This document shows positions 15,103 through 23,207 of a stretch of DNA of 38,940 nt, one piece after another; position 1 is the stretch's first letter; every line of letters begins with the position of its first letter. The notes under the pieces are model-generated. The model saw only the letters and a program-made list of their open reading frames with translations, searched no databases and was not told the origin of the DNA. The position numbers and the translations under genes are program-made. The DNA lies in the NCBI GenBank assembly GCA_937888365.1, contig CALBFA010000110.1:1-38940 (forward strand), written 5' to 3'. Source of the stretch: an uncultured Fidelibacterota bacterium (GTDB lineage: Bacteria > Fidelibacterota > UBA8477 > JABMPR01).

Positions 15103-17373
15103 TTATTTTACTTGCAGTGTTTTCCCATAAAGCGTTACACCCGCATTTGCGATCTCGTATAGATAGAGTCCTGAAGGTAAATCTTTCGCATCCCAAGCGA
15201 TTGTTTGAGAACCTGAGCTTAAATATGTGAGGACTTTCTTTTCAATTTCTTGACCTTGAATATTATAAACTGTCAATTTTACATCACCTGCTTGCGGTAC
15301 ATAAAAAGATAAATGCGTCACGCCATTAAACGGATTCGGGTAATTGCCATACAATTTGAATGATGTAGGAACTACCATTTCAACAACATCATTGGTTTCA
15401 TCATACTCATACGCACCGATATCAGGTGCTAGTCCTCGGTAATCATCAGGGCTTAAATTTAAAAGAGTATCACCCTCCCAAACAAAAAAGTCCGTTCCCG
15501 CATCAATTGCTGGAGAATTCGCTGTTAAATAGTAGGGATTAACATCTCCTCCTTGAAACAATGGGTCTTCGTCAATATTGCCCTCTAGCCAATTAAGTGT
15601 ATTGGCTCCCATGCCCATCACGTTCCATTGACCCCCTTCTATCAGTGAGTTCTGCACCGTAAGCGTATTTCTTGAATTCCCATAGAGGTTATCCAGTAAT
15701 ATTTGCGTAGGACTATTGCCATACAAAATACTATTTACAACCGTTACCTCCGCATCATACATAACGAGTGCGGCACCTTCGGGGCTCGTGTTATCACCTA
15801 TGGTACAGTTAATCAGCTCGGCTGTGGTGTGTTCAATCGCTATTGCACTACTATTATAATAGAAACTTGTATAGTATTCATGATTTTGCGTGATTTCGAT
15901 ATTTCGTAAAATGTGCTTATCATTTTCACCTGCCACCATATCCATATAAAGTGGTAAGCCCAAATACATTTCCCATACCTCATCATAGGCTGGCGTTAAG
16001 TTGCGTATAGAACTATTGCTAAATACACATGTTGCATGATGCGCCATATGTACCAACAAACTGCAGGAATTGTCAATCATTTCTAAACTATCCAGAAGTA
16101 TTGAATCATTTGTTGGATGTGGTGAATCATCGGAACTGTACTTCCCCATGACAATAGCTCCTCCACTATTATTTGTAAATTTTAAGTTGCTATATTTACC
16201 ACCAATGTTTTCATAAAGTGTTATAGACCTTAAAACAGCTATGAAAGGAGCGCGAGTAATCCCCAACCGCGATATTGTATAATAATTATCATAACGAGCA
16301 AAAATGAGTGAGGCAACATCTTCTCCATCTAAAACCGTTAAATCTTTGCCTGCCCCTTGTATATTAACGTAACTCTTTGCATTGAGTGGAAAATGTTGTC
16401 CTGTGGATGGGGCAAAGACACCTTCATCTAGGTAAATCGTATGGGGGTTTAAACTATCACTCTCAATGATGCTTAAGGCATATTGTATTGTTTTTAAAGG
16501 CTCTGAAAACGATACACCGCTATTATTATCATCTCCATCAGGACTCACATAAAAATTATGGTCAAGAGGTTCAAAGTACGCATGCTCTACACTCAGTGTT
16601 AACGTTGGGGATAAACCAACAAAGTGCTCATCTGCCTGACCCACTGAGAATGTATCCAATGGAATAAATAAGTTAGTTGAATAACGCTCCGCCAGATAAA
16701 TGTCATTTTGAGCCCCTGAGTAATTATGATAGATACTACATTTATGAATCGGGTCAAATTCAGGATTACTCGTATGAAAAATCATTAAACCTCCACCCAT
16801 ATAGCCAGCAGTGTTGTCGTGAATACTGAGTCCTGATAGCAAAGGATTTGCCTCCTCTTCTATCGCGAGCCCAGCACCGGTGAAAAACCCCAAACCATGA
16901 TTGTCAGTTATTATACAATTTTTTATAGTAGGACTACTCTCGTCTATCCATATACCAGCTCCGTAGCTCATAGCGGGATGGTCATAAGGTCCCGGGTTTA
17001 AAAAACCATGTTGTATTGTAAATCCAATGAGTTGACAAGATCGATTCTCACCACTAGTTATGGTTACCACTCGTCCTTCATGATTGCCATCTATGATGGT
17101 TGTACTGATATAATTCTCATCTTCTGTATAAAGATAGCGTGACGTTAAAACCACATTTTTTCCATTAAAGTTGATATTCTCATAATAAGTCCCAGGTTCT
17201 ACCAGAATCGTATCACCCTGACTGGAGCCATCTATAGCGTCTTGAATCCGTACAAAATGACCCCCAGCTTCGGGTTGGACTATCCAAGTGGTGGCTTGGA
17301 TTGAGAAAGGAAACATCATGATTAGGATTAAATACAGAGCATGACAATTGAGCTTACAACGTTTAAATCCCAT
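15103..17373 (-). CDS. secreted right-handed beta-helix protein with type IX sorting domain
   Basis: 756 residues from the ATG at 17373, which has AAGGTG eight bases upstream. The open frame runs further but that part is repeat sequence. Residues about 1-27 form a signal peptide ending FSIQA. Residues 28-250 form a first parallel beta-helix (FVRIQDAIDGSSQGDTILVEPGTYYENI is the usual entry; NCIITDN-like coils follow). A second begins near residue 285 with FYVSPDGDDNNSG (DUF1565-like) and runs to PDIGAYEYDE. The last 80 residues are a type IX secretion sorting domain: YGNYPNPFNGVTHLSFYVP, then SGLYLYEI and a terminal Lys. Such proteins often bind or cleave polysaccharides, but no lyase residues can be assigned. 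A ~117-base repeat lies on each side. Confidence 0.88.
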   Translation of the reverse strand: MGFKRCKLNCHALYLILIMMFPFSIQATTWIVQPEAGGHFVRIQDAIDGSSQGDTILVEPGTYYENINFNGKNVVLTSRYLYTEDENYISTTIIDGNHEGRVVTITSGENRSCQLIGFTIQHGFLNPGPYDHPAMSYGAGIWIDESSPTIKNCIITDNHGLGFFTGAGLAIEEEANPLLSGLSIHDNTAGYMGGGLMIFHTSNPEFDPIHKCSIYHNYSGAQNDIYLAERYSTNLFIPLDTFSVGQADEHFVGLSPTLTLSVEHAYFEPLDHNFYVSPDGDDNNSGVSFSEPLKTIQYALSIIESDSLNPHTIYLDEGVFAPSTGQHFPLNAKSYVNIQGAGKDLTVLDGEDVASLIFARYDNYYTISRLGITRAPFIAVLRSITLYENIGGKYSNLKFTNNSGGAIVMGKYSSDDSPHPTNDSILLDSLEMIDNSCSLLVHMAHHATCVFSNSSIRNLTPAYDEVWEMYLGLPLYMDMVAGENDKHILRNIEITQNHEYYTSFYYNSSAIAIEHTTAELINCTIGDNTSPEGAALVMYDAEVTVVNSILYGNSPTQILLDNLYGNSRNTLTVQNSLIEGGQWNVMGMGANTLNWLEGNIDEDPLFQGGDVNPYYLTANSPAIDAGTDFFVWEGDTLLNLSPDDYRGLAPDIGAYEYDETNDVVEMVVPTSFKLYGNYPNPFNGVTHLSFYVPQAGDVKLTVYNIQGQEIEKKVLTYLSSGSQTIAWDAKDLPSGLYLYEIANAGVTLYGKTLQVK

Positions 17374-17488
17374 TATTCTTAGCACCTTTGTAGTTTTGTA
17401 GCCTTTAAACCACCCCGTCCCGACCCATAGCGTCGGGACATACTTCGAGAACCTCAGCAACAACCCCTCCTTAAAAAAGGAGGGGAAT
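17373..17488 (-). repeat. ~117-bp direct repeat, copy 2, supplying the leader of the beta-helix gene
   Basis: Near-copy of 14943-15060. It has two perfect hairpins: GTCCCGAC/GTCGGGAC (17417-17439, 7-base loop) and CCCCTCCTT/AAGGAGGGG (17464-17485, 4-base loop). The left edge coincides with the start codon of the beta-helix gene, so the repeat contains its ribosome site and 5' untranslated region. Confidence 0.88.
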
Positions 17489-17549
17489 TGATTCCTATTC
17501 TCATGTTTTGATTTTATCTCTTATGTTATCATTTATACCCATGTGTTTT

Positions 17550-19751
17550 TTATTTAAGCAGCATCACTTTCTGTGTGGACTGATAGTCAGAGGTTTTAAA
17601 TACGACAAAATACATCCCTGACGCCACATCGCTACCGTTCCATGTGAGTTCATATTGACCTCTATCTTGTTGACCTTGATATAGATTTTCAACGACTCGA
17701 CCACTCATGTCATAAATGACAACTGAAACATGTTCATGTTTGGCTAATGCATAGCGCAATGTAGTGCTGGGGTTAAAAGGGTTTGGATAGGCTGAAAGTA
17801 GAGATGTTTCCATAATCATCACTTCATCACTTTTTTCGATTTCGGCTTTATAAAGAACAAAGCCATCATCTGTCACATCTCTATCCATTTTAGCAAGCTT
17901 ATAGTGCTCTTTAAACATATTGTCATGCCCTATTGGGGTCCCATTGTCAGGAATACTTTTGGCTAAACCACCATCACGAACAATTTGGAATGAAAGATCG
18001 TCCATCGAGTCTGCACCATTGTATATTTGCATATAGACAGGAAAGCCCTTTGCGGGTTCTGCTGCAACACATTTATCGCCTATAAATGCAGCAATTTCAA
18101 TAACAGATTCAGGATCCGTAACGGTTTCAATCGTCAAAGCTGTATAGTCATCAAGCTCCTCGTACTGATATATTGTACCCTCTTTTGTCACACCTCGCAC
18201 AATACCGCCATTATAGTTGTAGGAAAAGTCTGTACTGGTTGATCCCGTATAATTCAGCTCGTACATTTGACCGTAGACAAACAATGGACAGCTCTCACTT
18301 GGCTCGGGTCCGTCACAACCTGAAGGCATTGCACCATACCACTGTGTTCCCTTTTTGTACATATACCAGTGTTGTCCTCGGATAGAAGAAATATTGTCTA
18401 AAACAGTGGCGGGTAATGCGTCGAAGGGTGATTGTGTTTCATTTACAAAATAGGAAACCCAGTTAATGCCAGGGGATAACGTAACACTTGCATCTTGTGC
18501 TATTTTGTCCCCAACAGTGTATAAGGGATATACCGCATATGTTTCAGCCATCCTCAATTTAACGCCTTGCTTGCTGTTAATGTTGATTGGAGAGGACCAT
18601 ACTCCATCTTGATAGCTTGAATTAACACCACCATTCAAAATAATTTGAAGCGCATCGGGAGCTACATTTTGCAGCACGTCGACAACATTAGTACCTTCAA
18701 TATCTCCTAATACTGGAAATCCCACCCAGTTCCAGCTGGAATGTAGAGTTTTTGTTTCTGCCATATCTTGATAAATGAAGTTATCATATACCTCTATATC
18801 TCCTATTCGAGGCAAGTAAACAAGTGTGCCATTTGGTATATTAACCCATGCACCAAAATTTTGACTGAGTGTCTCTTGAGAAGTGATTGTTTTTAAATGG
18901 AAAGATAAACCCTGTTGAGCATTTTCATAATCAGAGTCACAATAATATAGCGTATGCTGTAAGTCCACGTTATTGGATTCATTATTTTGAGCTTTACGAT
19001 ACCCCCAAATGGCCTCACCATTGGAAAAAAGAAAATTCAAACTCTCAGTAGAATGATTTATGATATTAGTAAAACTAGTAGATGAAAGTGCTTGATGAAT
19101 ACCTTGCAATATATCGCCATTGCTTTCCTCAACATTTTTCATAATCCAGAAGAAATAAAGTTCGGAATCTACAACATAGTCCAAATTATCTTCCCAAGCA
19201 CCATGACCAAAGGTTTGTAAGCCGCCATGATCGTTTATCCAATCTACGCCAATGATATTTTTTAATCCAACTTTGTCATTAATCGTCCCATTATGTGCAA
19301 AGGTATATGTAGCACCATTATATTCCATTATCCAGGGGTGTGGATCAGGAATACCTGTTGCACCAGAGCTAGACCTTCGAACATGTGCTAATATTGTTGT
19401 TGTATTTTGCCCTTCACCTATAAGTATATTTCTAGCATTAGAAAAACCTGAATTATACTCATTTGCTTGAACGGAACTGTTAAATTTCTCCATATACCTC
19501 GTGGTACCACTACCTAAATCTGAATAAAATAACATCCCCCAGCCATTTGGATGGTCATCATCACCTTGCCCTCTGAAATCATTAAGCTCCAAATATGTTC
19601 TTATTTGATTGCCATCATTTTCATTATTATTGCCACTTAATTCATAGCCAAAATCTGCTACAGAACCAAACAATCGACAGGCATAGACACTCTGATTTGT
19701 TATGAAAACGCTAATTAATAATAGAATCAATATTCTTTGAAAATTCTTCAT
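17550..19751 (-). CDS. secreted class-II glutamine amidotransferase-like protein with type IX sorting domain
   Basis: 733 residues with AAGGAG six bases before the ATG. A signal peptide (1-24) ends SVYA, and the next residue is Cys25 in CRLFG, which aligns with the N-terminal nucleophile of Ntn-type (class II, YafJ/EgtC-like) amidotransferases. Supporting motifs follow: HPNGWGM (67-73), ILAHVRRSSSG (Arg125), DPHPW (136-140), FAHNGTI (Asn154, Gly155, oxyanion hole) and a DSELYF stretch. After about residue 335 come two beta-sandwich-like repeats (SSWNWVGFPV and GINWVSYFV), then a type IX sorting domain: YPNPFNPSTTLRYAL, SGMYFVVF, terminal Lys. It should be a cell-surface or released amide hydrolase. 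No acceptor domain is present, so simple hydrolysis of an amide is likelier than amide transfer. The substrate is unknown. Confidence 0.85.
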   Translation of the reverse strand: MKNFQRILILLLISVFITNQSVYACRLFGSVADFGYELSGNNNENDGNQIRTYLELNDFRGQGDDDHPNGWGMLFYSDLGSGTTRYMEKFNSSVQANEYNSGFSNARNILIGEGQNTTTILAHVRRSSSGATGIPDPHPWIMEYNGATYTFAHNGTINDKVGLKNIIGVDWINDHGGLQTFGHGAWEDNLDYVVDSELYFFWIMKNVEESNGDILQGIHQALSSTSFTNIINHSTESLNFLFSNGEAIWGYRKAQNNESNNVDLQHTLYYCDSDYENAQQGLSFHLKTITSQETLSQNFGAWVNIPNGTLVYLPRIGDIEVYDNFIYQDMAETKTLHSSWNWVGFPVLGDIEGTNVVDVLQNVAPDALQIILNGGVNSSYQDGVWSSPININSKQGVKLRMAETYAVYPLYTVGDKIAQDASVTLSPGINWVSYFVNETQSPFDALPATVLDNISSIRGQHWYMYKKGTQWYGAMPSGCDGPEPSESCPLFVYGQMYELNYTGSTSTDFSYNYNGGIVRGVTKEGTIYQYEELDDYTALTIETVTDPESVIEIAAFIGDKCVAAEPAKGFPVYMQIYNGADSMDDLSFQIVRDGGLAKSIPDNGTPIGHDNMFKEHYKLAKMDRDVTDDGFVLYKAEIEKSDEVMIMETSLLSAYPNPFNPSTTLRYALAKHEHVSVVIYDMSGRVVENLYQGQQDRGQYELTWNGSDVASGMYFVVFKTSDYQSTQKVMLLK

Positions 19752-20069
19752 AAAAACTCCTTGTATTAGATTTAACTAACCTATGTACTGAAAAATATTC
19801 AATACTCCCATCGCTCTTTTCAAATCTAACACGTGTTCGCTCTGCTTTTGAGACATGTCCAATATAAGTTTTTTTTTTTTGCATACACAAGGTATTTTAG
19901 AAAACGGAATTAAACAAAAGTGTGCATTCTTTTTTACAGAAATAGCTCCAGAGACTTACCACACATTCTTATTGTATGACTGCATCAATCTTATATTTAG
20001 GTGTTTTTTGTTATAATTCTATTGGATTGGTAGAATTATAAGTTTATTTTCCAAACATGCAGAGTCAAA
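19752..20069 (+). other. divergent intergenic region upstream of the oxidase locus
   Basis: 318 bases between the secreted amidotransferase gene (leftward) and the Rrf2 gene (rightward). It contains a run of 12 T at 19869-19880 and the perfect inverted repeat at 20011-20041. I found no FNR-type TTGAT-N4-ATCAA site. Confidence 0.6.
20011..20041 (+). promoter_or_regulatory. putative operator: perfect 11-9-11 inverted repeat overlapping a -10 box
   Basis: TTATAATTCTA (20011-20021), 9-base spacer TTGGATTGG, TAGAATTATAA (20031-20041). The left arm contains TATAAT (20012-20017), a perfect -10 box, and the Rrf2 ATG is 28 bases downstream of the right arm. A dimeric repressor bound here would cover the promoter. 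The first gene of the locus encodes such a regulator, so autoregulation of the whole cbb3 operon is the natural inference. I cannot assign a good -35 box. Confidence 0.7.
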
Positions 20070-20546
20070 ATGCCATTTAAACTCAATAGCGCGAGTGAGT
20101 ACGCGATTCGACTCATTGTTTATTTATCTGAGCTAGACGTGGGTACAATTATCTCGGTAAAAGAAATTGCGAGGATACAAAATATCCCCGAAAAATTTCT
20201 CCACACCATTACAACTCAGCTCCAAAAATTAGATTACATCAACTCTTTTAAAGGAAAAGGTGGCGGGATTCAACTTGCGCGTGACGCTGGAGATATCACG
20301 ATGCTAGAGATAGTAGAAGCTTTGGAAGGCCCCATAAGTGTCAATGTGTGTACGGTCGATAATAGTGCATGTATTTTTTCCGACACGTGCTCTGTCCATT
20401 GCGTTTGGGACGATGTTCATACATCCATTAAACAGATTTTAAGCACGAAGACAATGGCAAGCCTCGCAGGGGAAAATCTTTTGGCGAGAAATAATCGCTT
20501 TCCCGGTTCAAAGGTTCAATCAGAAGTGAAATCTCATGGCAATTGA
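20070..20546 (+). CDS. Rrf2-family transcriptional regulator, probably Fe-S-binding
   Basis: 158 residues. The N-terminal winged helix is typical: KLNSASEYAIRLIVYLSE, then VKEIARIQNIPEKFLHTITTQLQKLDYINSFKGKGGGIQLAR, and the dimer helix with LEIVEALEGP. The sensor loop has Cys94, Cys101, Cys107 and Cys111 with His110, spaced C-x6-C-x5-C-x3-C, close to the three-cysteine ligand set of IscR and NsrR. It is therefore likely to hold a [2Fe-2S] or [4Fe-4S] cluster and sense oxygen, nitric oxide or iron status. Its last 11 bases overlap the first possible start of ccoI, so it is the first gene of the oxidase operon. A perfect inverted repeat lies upstream. Confidence 0.9.
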   Translation: MPFKLNSASEYAIRLIVYLSELDVGTIISVKEIARIQNIPEKFLHTITTQLQKLDYINSFKGKGGGIQLARDAGDITMLEIVEALEGPISVNVCTVDNSACIFSDTCSVHCVWDDVHTSIKQILSTKTMASLAGENLLARNNRFPGSKVQSEVKSHGN

Positions 20547-20583
20547 TATAAAACCGTATCAGCCCCTCAAAGAGGATGGCTCT

Positions 20584-22986
20584 ATGGGCGTGAGTGAAAA
20601 ACACTGCTTTCATTGCGGAGAGCATTGTTCGGACAATTCCATCCTTATCGGTGATAAATATTTTTGCTGCAATGGCTGTAAAGCTGTTTTCCAACTTTTG
20701 AACGGTAGCGACCTTTGCGAATATTATGAAATTGATAAAAAAGCTGGTATTACACCTAATATTGACATTGTAGAAGGTCGATTTTCATATCTTGATGACG
20801 AATCGATTACCAGCCAGCTTTTGGAATTTCGTGACGGAAAAATGAGTACCGTTACTTTTTCAACGCCAACAATGCATTGTGCGTCCTGTATATGGCTTTT
20901 AGAAAAATTGTATAGTTTGCACAAAGGTGTACTCAAATCCGTCGTTAATTTCCCTCGTAAAGAGGTGTCGATTACATTTAATCAAGAGCTGATTTCTTTA
21001 AGTGAATTAGCAGCGCTTTTGACGTCGATAGGCTACGAACCACAGATAAGTCTTGAGAGTATCGAATCGAAAGAGCGTTCGCATGTTCAACGGAAACTCT
21101 ATTATAAAATTGGTATTGCGGGATTTGCTTTCGGTAATGTCATGCTTTTAAGTTTCCCTGAATATATCAGTCGAACGGGTGAAGTTGACCCTATTTTCAA
21201 AATGGTTTTTGGTTATTTAAGTATTCTATTTTCACTGCCCGTTTTTTTCTATTCAGCCCTTGATTATTTTAAATCTGCTTGGGGTGGATTAAAGCAAAAA
21301 GACATCAATATTGATGTCCCCATAACCTTGGGCATTGGTATTTTATTTAGTCGTAGCGTCTATGAAATAATTTCTCAAACGGGGGCAGGTTACTTGGACT
21401 CTTTTACGGGTCTTGTTTTCTTTTTACTTATTGGTAAAGTGTTTCAACAAAAAACCTATGATGCATTATCGTTTGACAAAGACTATAAATCCTATTTCCC
21501 CCTCGCTATTACAAAACTTATTGATAAACATGAGACCATCGTCCCTGTTACAACTTTGGAAAAAGGGGATAGAATTTTGATGCGGAATCAGGAATTGATA
21601 CCTGCTGACGCCATACTCATGTCGCAAATATCCCATGTCGATTATAGTTTTGTTACAGGAGAAAGTGATCCCATCGAAAAAATGAATGGAGACATGATTT
21701 ATGCTGGCGGGCGACATATTGGGGCCGCTGTTGAAATGGAAATCCTCAAAGAGCCTTCTCAAAGTTATCTAACTCGACTTTGGAATAATGATATTTTTAC
21801 AAAATCACGACGTCCTCAATTATCAAAAAAAGTCGATGAACTTTCAAAATATTTTACGTTTTCAATTTTATTAATCGCCTTTTCAGCATTTGTTTACTGG
21901 TACTCTATTGATACGGCGATTGCTGTTAAGTCGTTTACGGCTGTTCTTATTGTGGCTTGTCCATGTGCATTGGCATTGTCCTCTCCTTTCGCGTTTGGAT
22001 CGGCCATGCGCATTTTTGCTAAACATCGTTTCTACATAAAAAATATAGAAAGCATTGAAGCACTAACTAAAATTGACACCATTGTTTTTGACAAAACGGG
22101 TACATTGACGCAATCCAATTTAGATTATATCGAGTTCAAAGGAGACATCCTTAATAAGGAGGAACAATCCTGGGTAAAATCGGTCGTTCGGCATTCAACG
22201 CATCCATTAAGCTTAAAAATTTTTGACGTGCTTAAAGATTCGAAATATTTCGGTATTTCCAATTTTGAAGAACAATTGGGAAAAGGATTGAAAGCGAAAG
22301 TCCAAAAACAAGAGATTATGCTTGGATCTGCAAAATGGATTGATACGAACATCGAAGGTGTTGATGTCGAAGCCAAAAAATCCCACGTCTTTTTATCCAT
22401 TAATGGCGATTACAAAGGATATTTCGCCATTTCACATCATTTTCGTCCAGGTTTACGGGATGTCATTTCAAATCTTTTTCGTGATTATTCCCTCTTCCTC
22501 CTTTCAGGAGATGTGAATCGAAGCCAAAGTGAGTTGGAGAATATTTTTGGAGGGAGTGATAAACTTGGCTTTGAAAAATCGCCTCAAGATAAAATGGACT
22601 TTATACAATCAATTCGAAGCGAAGGCAAAACTGTGCTTATGATTGGTGATGGTCTCAACGATGCCGGAGCTTTACAAGCCAGCGAAGTCGGTATCGCAAT
22701 TACAGATGATATTGGTTCGTTTTCCCCTGCATGCGATGCAATTTTGTCAGGAGATGAACTTCCCAATCTGTCCAAATTTTTACATTTTTCGAAAGCGACG
22801 ATGAATATTGTTCTCATAAGTTTTGGGATTTCAATACTTTATAATGTGATAGGAATTTCGTTTGCGGTGACGGGACATTTATCACCGCTAATATCGGCCA
22901 TCCTTATGCCTATTAGCTCGGTAACCGTCGTTGCTTTTACGACATTTGCAACTATTTTTAAAGCCAAGATGTTAAGGTTAAACTAA
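20584..22986 (+). CDS. ccoI: copper-translocating P-type ATPase for cbb3 oxidase assembly (CcoI/FixI type)
   Basis: 800 residues from ATG 20584, which has AGAGGA seven bases upstream. An in-frame ATG at 20536 overlaps the regulator gene and would add 16 residues. A Cys-rich N-terminal metal domain (CFHCGEHC, then FCCNGC) is followed by an HMA domain with CASC (Cys99, Cys102). The P1B core has TGES, the transmembrane Cys-Pro-Cys at 459-461 and the phosphorylation site DKTGTLT (Asp503), and it ends with GDGLNDAGAL. The N-terminal Cys-rich module is the mark of the CcoI/CopA2 group, which exports Cu+ slowly to the periplasm for the oxidase CuB centre. ccoS overlaps its stop (TAATG), confirming its role in cbb3 assembly. 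Confidence 0.95.
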   Translation: MGVSEKHCFHCGEHCSDNSILIGDKYFCCNGCKAVFQLLNGSDLCEYYEIDKKAGITPNIDIVEGRFSYLDDESITSQLLEFRDGKMSTVTFSTPTMHCASCIWLLEKLYSLHKGVLKSVVNFPRKEVSITFNQELISLSELAALLTSIGYEPQISLESIESKERSHVQRKLYYKIGIAGFAFGNVMLLSFPEYISRTGEVDPIFKMVFGYLSILFSLPVFFYSALDYFKSAWGGLKQKDINIDVPITLGIGILFSRSVYEIISQTGAGYLDSFTGLVFFLLIGKVFQQKTYDALSFDKDYKSYFPLAITKLIDKHETIVPVTTLEKGDRILMRNQELIPADAILMSQISHVDYSFVTGESDPIEKMNGDMIYAGGRHIGAAVEMEILKEPSQSYLTRLWNNDIFTKSRRPQLSKKVDELSKYFTFSILLIAFSAFVYWYSIDTAIAVKSFTAVLIVACPCALALSSPFAFGSAMRIFAKHRFYIKNIESIEALTKIDTIVFDKTGTLTQSNLDYIEFKGDILNKEEQSWVKSVVRHSTHPLSLKIFDVLKDSKYFGISNFEEQLGKGLKAKVQKQEIMLGSAKWIDTNIEGVDVEAKKSHVFLSINGDYKGYFAISHHFRPGLRDVISNLFRDYSLFLLSGDVNRSQSELENIFGGSDKLGFEKSPQDKMDFIQSIRSEGKTVLMIGDGLNDAGALQASEVGIAITDDIGSFSPACDAILSGDELPNLSKFLHFSKATMNIVLISFGISILYNVIGISFAVTGHLSPLISAILMPISSVTVVAFTTFATIFKAKMLRLN

Positions 22987-23207
22987 TGCATATTATGTTT
23001 TTACTTATGGGTTTTAGCCTTTTCGTTGCGACTGGTTTTCTTATCGCTTTTCTATGGGCGGTGCGTTCAGGACAATATGATGATAACTATACACCCTCCG
23101 TGCGAATGCTTTTTGACGATGGCGTTTCGAGTGATGTGTACGATAAACAGTTTTTTGGAGAGAAAACAAAAGAAGGAGAAAGAGTCAATGGAAATGGAAA
23201 AATTTAA
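22986..23207 (+). CDS. ccoS: cbb3-type oxidase assembly protein CcoS
   Basis: 73 residues. One N-terminal membrane helix (about 3-27) is followed by FLWAVRSGQYDD, the conserved CcoS stretch, and a charged tail. CcoS is needed to insert haem and copper into CcoN. Its ATG overlaps the ccoI stop, and its last 20 bases overlap the start of ccoNO, so three genes are translationally coupled. The tail beyond residue 50 is longer than in many homologues. Confidence 0.93.
   Translation: MHIMFLLMGFSLFVATGFLIAFLWAVRSGQYDDNYTPSVRMLFDDGVSSDVYDKQFFGEKTKEGERVNGNGKI

Noticed and set aside
17374-17463. N-terminal extension of the beta-helix protein
   Set aside because: The extra 30 codons are translated repeat sequence and would precede the signal peptide. 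The ATG at 17373 has its own ribosome site.
14943-17488. Composite transposon or insertion sequence bracketed by direct repeats
   Set aside because: No transposase or integrase frame lies between or beside the repeats, and the repeats carry hairpins of dispersed intergenic elements. A mobile cassette remains only a speculation.
19869-19880. Run of 12 T as a phase-variation tract
   Set aside because: It lies mid-spacer, about 120 bases upstream of the secreted amidotransferase start and 190 bases from the Rrf2 start, in neither a coding frame nor a recognisable promoter spacer. It may vary in length, but no function can be argued.
23026-23187. 54-residue extension of CcoN
   Set aside because: It is ccoS read in another frame. 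The ATG at 23188 has GGAG upstream and matches CcoN starts.
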